64,000 nt of DNA, from positions 17,059,501 through 17,123,500 of the forward strand of contig NC_060114.1 of NCBI RefSeq assembly GCF_021155765.1. The letters are read 5' to 3'. The notes under the pieces were generated by a model. That model was not told the DNA's origin. It saw only the letters and a program-made list of their open reading frames with translations, and did not search any database. Positions 52,862 to 64,000 of the stretch are shown one piece after another (positions within the stretch are counted from its first letter, which is position 1; every line of letters starts with the position of its first letter). The position numbers and the translations under genes are program-made. This DNA comes from Diprion similis (Eukaryota; Arthropoda; Insecta; Hymenoptera; Diprionidae).

Positions 52862-55800
52862 ATGTTGAACGAAAAATGCGTGTTTCTCTACGCGATATTC
52901 TCCGGAACGATAGCGCTGTGCATCTTTCTTTATGGATATGTGCCGGTATTTTCATCACAGATCGACGCAGCTAGCCGTCAAGATCTACCAACAAAAATCG
53001 ACGGCTCAAGGTTACTATACCCTGATGCTTTAAAATTCATTCTTTCTGTGTCGTCTAAAGATAGATCAGCTAAATCTGAAACGATTGGATCATCCGATTA
53101 ATAAATATTGTCATTTTACTAACAGCGTTTTCCTCTTTCAGTGTCGACCCAGAACGCATCTACCATTCAGATGTCCAAAAGCTGGTTATAATAGTCATAG
53201 ACTCTTTGAGCATTGACTTTTTCACTGATTATAAGATCAGGCAGAATCTACCTCACGTTACAGGACTCATTGCTCGGGGAGACGCATGTCTTGTTCCATG
53301 CAACGTGCCGCCACCGACGACAACCATTCAAAAGATTAAAGTTTGAATCGGTTGAATCTCTAGTAACTGGATGGAATTGTAACTGTAGGAAGAGTAATCG
53401 TTGATTTGCAATTTTTTTTAGGCTCTCGCGACTGGTACGAGATCCTCGTTCATTGAATCGATCCTTCCGTTGAGCGCGGAAGAATTGAAAATGGACAGCA
53501 TCTTTCGGCAGGCAGTGGATAACAAGTTTCATCTTATATTGCATGGAGTTGAAACCTGGAAACAACTATTTCCAGACTCTTTTCTCCGTGCCAAAACGAT
53601 CGATACTCTAAAGATTTTTGACTACTCTGAGGTGAAAGTTGGGAAATGATTTTTAGGCGGATTCTAGTTTATTATAGATCAATGAGACGATCTTGAAAGA
53701 TGAGCCTTAAGATCAGGCATATTCTTTACTCGTATTATAATTAACATTGAATAGCAACAGTCGCTTAAATTTTTTTGCTAGACTGACGCCAATGTGACTA
53801 AAACTTTGAGTGCCGAGGTGAATGAAAACGATTGGAATTGGCTCTTGCTTCACTACTTGGGACTCAAGTCTTTGAGTTTCAATCGCAATTCAAACTTAGA
53901 ACAAGTCTCAATGAAGTTGCGAGAACTAGATGCTGCCATCAAGTTTACCCACTCAAGGCTGAGTGCTCAAGTACTTTCGTCTCTCCTTAATCACCACTTT
54001 GCAACTTCATTTTTGCTTTCATTTCGAACGCAGTTGTTCAAGTGAAGTCCCATTTCCATTCAATTACAGAAAAGTAACTACAGGATCGTAATCGTTGGAG
54101 ATACAGGCATGGGAATGCTTAACGTGCCTTCAGATGCGAATGAAAATCCTGGAACACTTGCTCCCTACATTGTGATCGGAGCGCATTGTCGAAGTTCTGG
54201 GTATGAAAAACTCGACTTAACGATACAATTGGTTCACATGATTTATCGTATTTGCACAGTCCTTTGAAACTTATGGGCGAAGTTGATCTGGCGCCAACAC
54301 TTGCAGTCCTAACCGGCCTTCCAATACCATCATCCAGTTACGGGTGTCTAAATTCTGTCTTCTTGAATGATTTGACCGACGAAAAATTGTTGTACGCGTT
54401 GCATTATAACACTGCCAGACTGATGAACTTGACTTCAAAATTGGGCATCAAATATGCTGACGATCGTGAGGAACTTTTTGACGTCTATAACGATTGTAAA
54501 ATCACTTCCAAGATTTAATGTTTATTTTATTCACCTTTCCGATCAGCTGCTTATGTGCTTTTTGAAAATGCGATTAACCAGCATGGACGGTACCTGAGAA
54601 GTGTAAATTTGCGCAGTCAATTCCAGTTACGAAATACAATAAGAATTTTGTACATCAAAACGACTGAATACTTGTCGAAGCGTATAAACGATTTTTTAAA
54701 CACCTCAGATGTACCCATTCAATATTTGGCATTTGTGTTGATATTTGAGGTAACAGCGATGTACTTTTGTTAGCTTTGAATCAGACTGGAATCAAATGAT
54801 ATTATAGTTACTGTATTGCAGGCTGTGATTATTCTTGTAAATCAAATGGACGAAAACACTGCGAATAGAAAATTCAACTTTTTTGTCATATTCATAACAA
54901 ATCTGATGGTACTGACTTGGGTACTGGCAACGGGAATGTCTAAGCGAGGCACATCGTTCATTTACATGACTAGTGCAAAGGGTTTTATCATTGCAAATGT
55001 TACAGTGCTCATGTGTTGCAACTCTTACATTATGGCTACGCAGAAGAGCTTTTTGACGAGATTATTCTCCGTGAGTAGTGCTTTTGCAAAATTGATTCCC
55101 ATACGCTTTTAATTGTCCTGTTACTGCTTCGTTCGATTAATAATCTAGGCTAGTGCAGAAGTGGCGGAGAATTCCAAAGAGTCGATAAATACGATATCGT
55201 CAAGAGTTCAATTGGCCACGTCGAAGCAAACGAACATGAACTCGCTGCTGGTACTTCTTGTGTCAGGAACAATTGTTCACGCTGCAAGTTTGCTCGAACT
55301 GAGTTACATAAAGCAAGAAAAATGGGTTTGGTTTTTTCTTTGGACTTCTATGTGTTTTTTCATCATCTACAAGCACATTGGAAAAGTATATCAAAGCAAA
55401 ACTCCTGAAACCAATCACGAGTTCTTGAACGAAGCGCAAAATGTTAAACAAGAAATTGTCCCTGTAGTTTTTTCCATATTAATCATGCACAGAACAATCA
55501 TGGCCTACACAGCGGTAGAAAATTGGGTGTCGCATGGCGATAATCGCTTGTGCACATCTGTTTGTTTGATTTTAGGTACTCGCCATTGAAACATATCAAT
55601 AGAACTTCACCATTACTTTGTCTGAGAAACAAATAATTAATGAAAAGTATATGCAATTAATGACGCAGGTCTTGTGCTGCTGGCATTTACTTGCAGCATT
55701 TATTACGAGCCCTTTACATCTACAGTCGATAAATTCATTACACGCATCCTGCTCGGGTTTATATGCTGTTCAATATACGTATTAAATGCTGCTCGCGGGA

Positions 55801-57068
55801 ATGTGATTCTCCCGAATTATCCAGAATCAGAGTGAGGTTCCTATTAATTGAATTTGCTTAACAATCCATAGACTGTGCCGAATAGTATCCACTTAATGAT
55901 GTAAAATGGAATGAGATAAAAAAGAAAATTATTTTTAGAGGCGGACTGGAAATGATGTTTTTTTGGTTGACTTGGATATCTATTATGGGGTATGGAATTG
56001 GATTCTGTACAATAAAAACCTGTTACAAAGGAATGTCGAGTAGCAGACAGCTGATCGCAGCAGCGATAACGTGCTGGGCATGTTTCGCAGCCTTACTTAG
56101 TCGCTCTCACAAAGTGCTGCTGATATCTGTGGAGATGTTATTTGGCCAGGCAATAAGTGATGTTTTCAAAAAGCACAATCAATGTTCGATTTTTTCGCAC
56201 GTATGGCTGGGCCATTTGTTTTTTCACCATCAGGCGAGTTACCGGCTAACATGAATCACTCGTTGACATTATTTCTACATTTATGCTTTACCGAGAATGT
56301 TAATCTGACGATATTTCACTCAGGGATACACGTACAGCCTTGACAGCATCGATATGGCTACTGGACTGTTATTTTCAAAAAAGATGTGCACTTTGATGTA
56401 TGGAGTACTTCTGGTCATAAATACTTTTTCTGCTCCTGTTCTATCGTACCTCATTTGCATCCACGGAATGCTGACTAACAATTCCAAGACAAGGTGCGTA
56501 ATAGAATATTTTATACTTCGGCCCTTTGTGTTATTTACATAAAGGCGATGTTTTACCGTCTTGCTATTAACTCGTAATAAAAAGAAAGTTCGAGTCATCT
56601 TAGGAAAATATTCCTTTATTCATCGTATCAGGTAATTCATTGTCTTTGGCCCTCAGAGCTCTGAATTGGCTTCATTTCTTAATCAACAAATTGCTATTTT
56701 GGTAAATTTTGCAATACGGAGATGTTGCAACAAAGAATTTTCTTTCCTACAAATCACAGACTAACAAAGTTGAATTATAGAAGTAAAGTGATGATGAAAA
56801 AATTGTATCCTTTCACAGCGTGTCGCAGGGAATATCGGAGGTAAACATGATTTTTGGATACTGCCGTTTTTTTCTGATAGCGGTATACCTCCTGGGAATG
56901 TTGGTGCATCGTCACAACAAGTGGTTGTGGAGTATTTTGAGTCCAAAGCTTCTCTACGAAGTAGTTTACACTTTTCTGATTGTCTCAGTCATGATGAGTG
57001 TTCAAGTTACCGGGCTATTTCATGACCTAAGTGTAAAGCTACGCATCCCTTCTACAGAATCCACATAG
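52862..57068 (+). CDS. PIGG/GPI7 paralogue with lost active site (pseudoenzyme)
   Basis: Thirteen exons, in phase, 946 aa: 52862-53010, 53142-53340, 53422-53631, 53782-53970, 54070-54200, 54260-54465, 54547-54749, 54822-55070, 55149-55575, 55669-55831, 55939-56233, 56324-56493, 56819-57068. It has an N-terminal signal anchor, an alkaline-phosphatase-fold luminal domain, then a multi-span C-terminal membrane domain ending with LSPKLLYEVVYTF as in PIGG. Against the intact PIGG at 57205-61614, D70, T109 and D260 are kept. The other metal ligands are replaced: LDHIGH is LKSLSF (Asp to Lys215, His to Phe219), GDHGM is GDTGM (His to Thr261), and the distal GGHGG His aligns with Pro269. Ethanolamine-phosphate transfer is therefore unlikely. 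No frameshift or stop is seen in 2.8 kb of coding sequence, which argues for a retained non-catalytic role. The intron after exon 11 has a GC donor (CAG|GCGAGT). Confidence 0.88.
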
Positions 57069-57204
57069 AGTTGATGTAACGGTTGCGATCAACGATAACA
57101 GAGGCGTAATTCAAGCTACTTAATAACACTAAAAGTCTTCCGAAATTGTTCGTCAGGCATTAAATATAAATATATTTAAAGATATAAATATTGTTCACAA
57201 TGGG
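57069..57204. other. 136-bp gap between convergent PIGG genes
   Basis: The stop codons of the two PIGG copies face each other across 136 bp. It contains an AT-rich near-palindrome, ATTAAATATAAATATATTTAA (about 57161-57180). No clear AATAAA lies on either strand inside the gap, so the two 3' UTRs probably run into each other's coding exons as antisense overlap. Confidence 0.6.
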
Positions 57205-60200
57205 CTAGTACTCGTTAATTTTGTCATGTAAAATAAAAGTCGCGTTCATTGTTAACATTACAATATACATTACCATGCAGTACATCGCCTCGTATAAAAG
57301 TTTCGGCGAGAATACGGTCCAAATAAATAAATGGTATCTGTGAATACTGACTACTATTGTGTACACAGCTAACGGGAGTAATCGAAACACTGCGTACATT
57401 CTATTTATCTCAAGCACATCGTCCAGCGATTTTCTGAAAAAAAGGAAACATACGTGAATATATGCGACGTATACGAACAAAACACGTTGAATTTTCATGG
57501 CCAAACAGGTACTCACGGATTTTTATTTTCACATGCGACGACGTATAGGAGTGTGAGATAGGCCAGAACTGGCGCAGAATATGTATTGATGACTAGAAAA
57601 AGTCCCGTAATGTAAATATTGTACGATTCCACTCCCACGTAGCCCGCAGCAATGTCAATAGTGGATAGATTATTGGAGTTACCCTGTAATAAGAAGAGAA
57701 AAGTGAATATACTATTTTTTTCATTAGTGATTTCAAAGGGCGAGTGACGCATGAGTTTTGCAGTTTTCAGGCATAAAAAATACAAGGAATTCAACCTAAC
57801 TTTTATAGTCTTGTTTACCTGATAAAAGTAGAACACGTTGCCCAGCCAGTAAAAGATGTGGGTAATTATATTACGATTTTTATTGCCCCTCAACGCAGCG
57901 TGTATCACAATACTGAACAATATCTGAATTGGCAACAATACGACGTTATACGGTCTGTGCAACATTGTCGAAGCCATGACCCAGGATTCTAAGACGAACC
58001 GCAGAAGTAGGGACAAAAAATGATTCCTTTTTTCCTGTATTTTGCTCCCCAGTCTAAACACACTGCAGGTCAAAAAGACCAGCATCGAGCACCAGAAAAA
58101 TTGCACCTCGACGATTCCCCTATAAAATGAATAATTATCACCGTTGCGTTTCCCTATTTTTCACTTAATGAAAAACAACGATCTAAGAAGACTCGCTCAC
58201 TTGGAGGCTGGATAGAACGGAATCCTCAATACTGCTTCTGTTCCCATGTGCCGAAGATACACGCAAACAGCAAGAGCAACGTACAGTGCCAATGAGTACT
58301 TTTTATATTTTAATTCCTCATGGATGTGTCCGATCCAAACGAGCATTGAAAGAGCTAAAATTATTTGCCAAAAATATAATTATACTTGATGCTAGGAGTT
58401 GGTAAAAGAACGTTTTTGTACCGAACAAATGATTACCAGAAATTAGCAGGGTTGACATGTATATTTTGCTTTCTTGCTGAAGCCAATCGGCGATATCGGG
58501 CAGGTGGGCGTACATATCTCCGGTGCTGTTCAGCTGCCTGAGTACCGCGTGAGCCGATAAACACAGGAACAGTTGTATAGAAATATTCACTTGGAGAGAA
58601 TGTCCGTAAAAATATCTGCGGTTGAAATCAAATTTGCATCAATCATTACGCTTATTTTTAAGTGAAGAATATTTTGGACGAATTACATTCCAAGATGTGG
58701 AAATCAAGTCTATTTTGTAAGTCAGTGTACGGACTGTGAAATGCGCGAATAGATAGGTATTTCAGAAGATCAAAAACGTCAAAAACCTCTTGTTGCAATT
58801 TAATAATTAGCTAGTTTACTATCTGCGCAGATATAGACTCTATTCAATAATACGAGCCTGTATACGTTACCTTGGCGATTGTGCAACGAGAGATTTAACG
58901 ATGTTGTACAGCAATAGAATACAGAACGTTGTCCAAAAAAAGTACCAGGTACGGTGTTCCTCCTCGATAAAGCTACTGCTAATGAAGCTCAAGGCATGGA
59001 TGATGGTACCCATTGTCAATAGACACTGTGCAGTTCCTTTACTTTTGAGAATCTAAAAGTTCATGCAAAGCTGTTCAATTCGAGATATTATCACATTGAT
59101 TATCTCAAGAGAATGAACTTCCTCACCTTTATCAAATAATCAGCAGAGAGCTTGCGTTTTGTGCACAAGTAACAGTTTCCAAATAATATCACAACAATGA
59201 CAGTGAGAATTAAGTTACTGTTTGTGTCGTTCGACAAAAGTAACGACTCGCTTGAGCCTTGCAATAAGTAATCGACTGATATCCAAAGAATTACGTTGAT
59301 TATCAAAAAGCCGTATATCTTTCTAAGAATAACATTCGAATCTTGCTGTGTATTCGTTATAATATACAGTGCCTGGTCGTTGTATGAAAATTAGAAGAAA
59401 CTTTTTAGGAATAATATAACTGTTTTGTCATTGGTGATGATAGTTATTTTTTTCGTGAAACACTCACATGAAACATAAAAAACATTGCGATTGTCATAAC
59501 GTGAAGGTCATATTTGGTCATGCTGCTGGTAAGTTTATTTCGCATCCCCCTAAGAGCAGCCGTATATGAAAATACGATTTCATCCACGGTTTCGTTTGTG
59601 AGTCCATTCGTTTCCAGCCAGGCTGTGTGTAACTTTATGGCATTTGAATATTTTTCATAAGCTCCTGCGATAAGCTTTCATTTAGTCAAGTTTTTAGTGA
59701 AACAGAGTTATTGGACAGAAACACGAGATATAAGAAAAAAGCCGTTACTAGCGCCTATGTAATAATTTGATATAAATGTAAAAAAGTATAAGCAACGTTC
59801 ACAGCTGATCCTTCACCTAATTGAGCAAATTTTTCAGTTTCCATTTCATTGTCATTTTCTTTCATCATACTGAAAAATTGAATCTGCATTAAACAAGATC
59901 TGATCAACTTCCAACGATTTTTTACTCTTCTCTACTCAATAAGTATTCAAAAACTTGAACGGGCACAATACCAATACTCGAACCACATTCAGAGGAGTAA
60001 GAATCAAGTAAGGATCAAAGTTATCCCGACATGCCCTTAATTTTAGGACACATTTAGTTTCAGGTTACAGCACATGAAGAAGAAATGATTTCAACGTGTC
60101 TTACCAGTCGCTTTGAATCCAGTAAGCCTTTTGAAGTGATTGAAAACTTGTTTTGCATTGTAGTAAAGGCTGAAGAGCTTTCTTGAAGTAGACAGTTCTC

Positions 60201-61614
60201 TCAAGACATTCAACGAGATACTTCCTAGGCTCGACGCCGGTATTGGAATGCCCAGCATCACCGCAAGAGTACTACTTATGTCTATCTGATCTATCTGAAC
60301 GGGCTGATTATCGTTTTCAGGACACGATGCGCCGATCGCTACAAAAGGTACCAGGGTTTCCTGAGGTGTGTTTCCACCATGACCACCCGAATCTTTCATC
60401 CCGTGATCTCCGCAAACGATAAATAACGCAGGCTCATTCTTGGAGTGCTAAAATATCATCTATCAATTAAAAAACAATACCAGCATAAGTATCGAACAGT
60501 ATCAGCCCCAGGAAACTTTGCAGCGAAATTGTGATATACAAAGATGAAGTGATTAGCTCCAAAGATTCGATTACTTATGAAGACGTACCCAGTGCACGAC
60601 TTTGGCATTAATTCTACCTATTATCTCATCCATTTCTCTTAATTTTGGTTTTATCAGCGGACTTTGAGGCCCTCCTATGTGCCCGATATGATCCAATCCA
60701 AGATAGTGCAGCACCATAATGGACCAATCGTCTTTATTCAACTCGCCGTCAATGTGGCGGGTCACGTTATCGTCTACCTGAATTTAATTGAAATCTATGC
60801 TTCAAGAAATTCAGAAAAGTGAAGACAGTCCAATTTTCTTGACCAACAAAAGTATTTAACACACACATGAAATAATCATGTCAACAACTGATTTGTCTTC
60901 ACCTCTGTATAGTCTGTGACAAAGAACGACGTAGTTCCGTCATGCCGGTCAAATATACCAGGAAACAACCTTAGCCAGGTATCGTCTCCAAAGAATACTA
61001 ATTTATGGCCATGGTTTTTGGCCTGCAATAAAAGACTGTCACCCGATATGCTTGTACTGCCAAAATTGAGTACCACATCCACAAATGTTGGCGCAGTTCC
61101 TGTTGTTATGGCCTGAAAATTTGACAAGTCATTTATGTTTTGTCGTAACTGAGTTTTGCCACTTTCTATCAGCAAGGAAATTGCGATCTGACGCTGATAC
61201 CTTTATCCTGGGCATGGTAACCGTAGGAGAACCGACTTTAGTTTGAAGAAGACACGCCGAGTCGTTTTGTATCAAGCTTCGTGTGATCGGCATACCGGCT
61301 TGTCCGATGGGTCCAGCAACAAAATCCCACCTCAGTCCGTCGATCACCATGAAAATTAACTTGTTTATCACAGGTTTGTATAACAGCTCATTGTTCACTC
61401 TAGAGAGAGGGGTTTAAATTGCAGCTCACATTAAGTTGGTGAGAATCTGGCAGCAAAATAAAGGAAGAGAACAATTTCTGTCACCAATAATTGCGCACCT
61501 GATATGTTCAACATGATTTGGAATATCCTTGAAGCTTGCGATACCAGCATCCTGAAGTTTCAGTGGGAAAAAACCGTATAGGAATAAGAGAGCGGAGAAC
61601 AGGGTGACAAACAT
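57205..61614 (-). CDS. PIGG: GPI ethanolamine phosphate transferase 2 (PIGG/GPI7), active form
   Basis: Minus-strand exons: 61614-61499, 61399-61201, 61112-60903, 60777-60589, 60447-60105, 59664-59468, 59345-59127, 59052-58871, 58615-58437, 58354-58201, 58119-57819, 57683-57517 and 57433-57205, giving about 894 aa. PIGG, with PIGF, adds ethanolamine phosphate to the second mannose of the GPI anchor in the ER. All expected alkaline-phosphatase-fold residues are present: D59 (VIDGLRWDF), T98 (SPTVTMPRIK), D204 and H208 (LGLDHIGH), D252/H253 (GDHGM) and H261 (GGHGG). The membrane domain carries SSFIEEEHRTWYF, KGIVEVQFFW, YQGNSNNLSTIDIAAGYVG and YHLFIWTVFSPKLLYE. The ATG at 61614 opens a signal anchor, but the frame is open upstream and TTTTTCCAG|AT near 61660 looks like an acceptor, so a short 5' coding exon is possible. 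Vertebrate PIGG is about 980 aa. Confidence 0.92.
59817..59858 (-). other. Possible 42-nt optional exon of PIGG
   Basis: In the intron between exons 5 and 6, an open segment (ENDNEMETEKFAQL) ends in a good donor (TTAG|GTGAAG). Using the weak acceptor GATGAAAG|AA it is phase 1 in and phase 1 out, so inclusion or skipping both keep the frame. The stronger TTTTTCAG 11 bases upstream would create an immediate stop. The paralogue has no counterpart. Confidence 0.35.
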
Positions 61615-62709
61615 CGCATAGAGCAAGGTACAACAGTGGAAGGAAGATCGGGACGGTCCATCTGGAAAAATACAGCGATTCAGAGATTGCGAATTTTTGG
61701 GTGATAAAATACAGTGAAATTTTTGCACAGAATTTGTTTATTCGGTAATTATTCGTGATGGTATGGAGGTAAGTATACGGCAATAATAATAATGATAATT
61801 TTTGAAGGTTTTGAATGATTTCCAAAGACCAGTATGCGCCGGTTATTCCTAAATCGGTGGCCAAGTTTTGATTTTTGAACGAAAGTGTGGCGCAAACACA
61901 GTAAAAACGATTGGTTATTTGATTGAGAATTTATATCAATGGCAAAGTTGATTATTCAAGGTTTGAGAGCAGACGAAAATCGCAATAACGAGCTAACCTC
62001 TTTTGCTCCGTTCATGGGGCGTCATTCTGTTGAAAATGATGGCTCACTGTTGATTCAGTTCAGTGTCGCTTCGCTTAATTGTTTATTCCTGATATTCACA
62101 ATTGGTCTAAGTTCACAGTCGGTATTTTTTTTTTTGTTATTTTTAAAGGGGTTAGGAACTTAGACCATTCTGTATGGTCTAAGGTTCGGAATCTACATTT
62201 AAAATATAAATTATATGTCACATGGTCAATTCCAATCAAGAAGGAAGTGAAGGTGTTGAATTCGACGAAACACGTCAATCTTGGATAACAGAGGCGCCGA
62301 TTAGCTAGAATCATTCAGAAATTTCGGATTATTGGTAATTGGCAGTAATTGCATTGATTAACCATGCACAATCCTGCAACCGTAAAGGATCATCTACAAT
62401 TAGGCTATCTATCATGTAACTTTATATAACGCGAGTATTTTTCACGCGGTTTTTCTTAGGTGTTTTCGGTACACAAAGTACCCGTTTCTACGCCGGTCGA
62501 GTGAGTCTGCGAATTGCGCATGCGCGGAGTACTGAAACGACCGCTTTTGACGCCTAGGAGTCAAAGTTGGTCATTTCTGTACGGCTCTCAGGCTGTGTCA
62601 GGCGCTGACGCGACAAACGCAGCGAACTGATCTCACATTTCGCGACCCTAACCTCAATTTGGTGCTGCGCGAAAAACCGCGTAACATACTCTTGTTATAT
62701 AAAGTATCG

Positions 62710-62755
62710 TGTATAACATGGAGGCAACGGTCTTTGCCTCCTTGTTATACAATGT
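62710..62755. repeat. Short hairpin, ~18-bp stem
   Basis: TGTATAACATGGAGGCAA is followed after a short loop by TTGCCTCCTTGTTATACA, its reverse complement with one mismatch. About 20 bp further on, a second imperfect inverted repeat (CCACCGTCCAATCACTCTGA with TTCTGATTGGCT-type partners, 62775-62860) follows, so this may be part of a degraded fold-back element. Confidence 0.6.
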
Positions 62756-63743
62756 ACCATTTCACATTTTCACATTGTCCACCGTCCAATCACTCTGATT
62801 GGTTGACCAAGCTTTGCAAGCCAATCAGAATGCTTGGATGGTGGGAAATTGAGGATGTCAAAAGTTACATAATAGATAGCCGGGTCCCTAACGCCTGAAA
62901 GGTAGCGCTGATCGTACCAAGGGCGTAAAATTATCGTACCCAAGCCGAAATTATCGTGTATTTCGAAATATTAAAAAAAAAAAAAGATATCTCGCAGAAA
63001 GAATGATTAATTTCATATTATCGTGAACACATATAGCACCCAACACTAAATTCTATTAAATTTCATCATTACAATATACTTATATATGTATACCTATATG
63101 TCGAGGATGACGAAAGAGCAGAGTTACCGTGGTGGGCTTTTATTATTTCAAAGGGTAGCTTTTTTTAAAAAGAGGAATGAAGATTTAGTCAATAAGCAAA
63201 TCTTGAATTAAATTGACGTACCCAAGAAATATTGTAAATTGAATCTCCTTTTGAAAAGTTCTGTTAATTAAAGTTTAGTTTTTTTTTTTTCCTTCTTCCG
63301 CACAGTCATGAGTTCATAGTTCTCATTCTGTTAAATAAACGGTGGTTTATAATGTGTTCCACACGCCCAACACGAAGCTCGCGAGTGTTATTTGGCCATT
63401 CTCCGATGAATAAAAATGCTAAACTGAATGAAAAGCAGATTAAGACCCGGTAGGAGCCATAGATAGTCGTAAATAATAAAATAAAAAACGAAATGTGCCC
63501 GAAAACGAAGAAATAAGGTGAATAAAAGGCAAAAAGTGGACGGATGAGATTAAATAATTTCAACGCGCACCTCAGTGGTGACTCCAGAAAGTTTAAAAAT
63601 GGTGAAATACATCCAGAATGAAGTGGGAAAAAACTTCGGTCACCAATTTTCTACAAATGTTTGACAGTTTTCGACTACTGCGAAGTTTTTTACATGATTG
63701 TCGAGTCTGCGAAAAAGACGTGTTGGCGGTAACATTATTTTCT

Positions 63744-63945
63744 TAAACTCGGTCTACAATCGACGCATACGTTCCCGTTTCAGTTCCCGTACAAAGTTGA
63801 AATATACGGAATTTCTAGTAACGAGTGCGCTGCGTGCGCATTTCATTGTAGACGGTCACGGTAGACGGTACTATAGGTTTCGTATAGCTCAACTTCCACG
63901 GGAACGAGAACGGGAATGTATGTGTTCATTGTAGACCGAGCTTTA
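63744..63945. mobile_element. Short MITE with ~45-bp inverted ends
   Basis: Left AAACTCGGTCTACAATCGAC and right, reverse complemented, AAAGCTCGGTCTACAATGAA. Pairing continues through CATACRTTCCCGTT and on to TCAACTT near the centre. It is about 200 bp and non-coding. The target duplication is unclear. Confidence 0.7.
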
Positions 63946-64000
63946 GTTTCAATTCTACCTGTATTCAATGACATTGTAATTTCATTACAAGGCTGTCTAT

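Larger units (their letters stand above)
61615..64000. other. Upstream region of PIGG with small fold-backs
   Basis: It contains the PIGG promoter side and an unrecognised 74-codon plus-strand frame (61939-62163, MAKLIIQGLRADENRNNEL..., ending in a low-complexity hydrophobic run) that I do not call as a gene. Three inverted-repeat structures (about 62105-62167, 62710-62755 and 63744-63945) are also present. No recognisable gene starts before the window ends. Confidence 0.45.

Noticed and set aside
52862-57068. Possibility that the PIGG-like gene is a plain pseudogene
   Set aside because: No stop, frameshift or broken frame in 13 exons, and 12 of 12 introns have usable sites (one GC-AG). Decay would not spare these while changing the catalytic residues.
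61615-61728. Upstream extension of PIGG (QKFHCILSPKNS...)
   Set aside because: It begins at GTG and crosses a strong acceptor-like TTTTTCCAG, so it is more likely intron or leader. A short upstream exon remains possible.
61939-62163. 74-codon plus-strand frame with a true ATG, divergent from PIGG
   Set aside because: Unrecognised, ends in a T-tract-encoded hydrophobic run and overlaps a small inverted repeat. No downstream exon was found.

Overview
This is eukaryotic nuclear DNA from an insect, most likely a non-dipteran and probably a hymenopteran. That assignment is an inference from the gene set, which includes an LC3-type Atg8, Brambleberry/KAR5, TMEM94 and PIGG. It also rests on short GT-AG introns of about 60-250 bases in the dense part and on AT-rich, microsatellite-laden flanks with many small TTAA- and TA-flanked inverted-repeat elements. 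There are no operons, CRISPR arrays or rRNA genes, and I found no tRNA. I assembled all genes exon by exon from splice sites and reading phase; nothing was checked by search or transcript data.

Layout. (1) 1205-2106, minus: a three-exon LC3/Atg8 autophagy gene (122 aa). (2) 7131-19580, plus: a DYRK2-type kinase (604 aa) in two coding exons. They are split immediately before the DFG codons by a 10.6-kb intron full of MITEs. (3) About 19.6-34.5 kb: an AT-rich, gene-poor stretch of dinucleotide and trinucleotide repeats plus several inverted-repeat elements. (4) 34569-36380, plus: a KAR5/GEX1/Brambleberry nuclear-fusion protein (382 aa). (5) 37018-39108, minus and convergent with it: an unrecognised secreted or single-pass membrane protein (359 aa) whose first intron holds a TTAA-flanked MITE. 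(6) 42207-50576, plus: a 24-exon TMEM94 (ERMA) P-type-ATPase-like protein (1391 aa). (7) 52862-57068, plus: a 13-exon PIGG/GPI7 paralogue (946 aa) that is fully open but has lost four of the seven metal-binding/nucleophile residues. (8) 57205-61614, minus: the catalytically intact PIGG (about 894 aa), tail to tail with its paralogue and only 136 bp away.

The most unusual item is the inverted PIGG pair: an active GPI ethanolamine-phosphate transferase 2 facing an apparent pseudoenzyme that still carries 13 spliceable exons and the whole membrane domain. The second theme is an unusually clear set of non-autonomous transposons. There are two TTAA families with two copies each, a hAT-like element with an 8-bp target duplication, and several TA- or undetermined-target fold-backs. 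Some of these sit inside introns of the kinase, the membrane protein and TMEM94. The genes do not form one pathway; PIGG and its paralogue are the only functionally linked neighbours.
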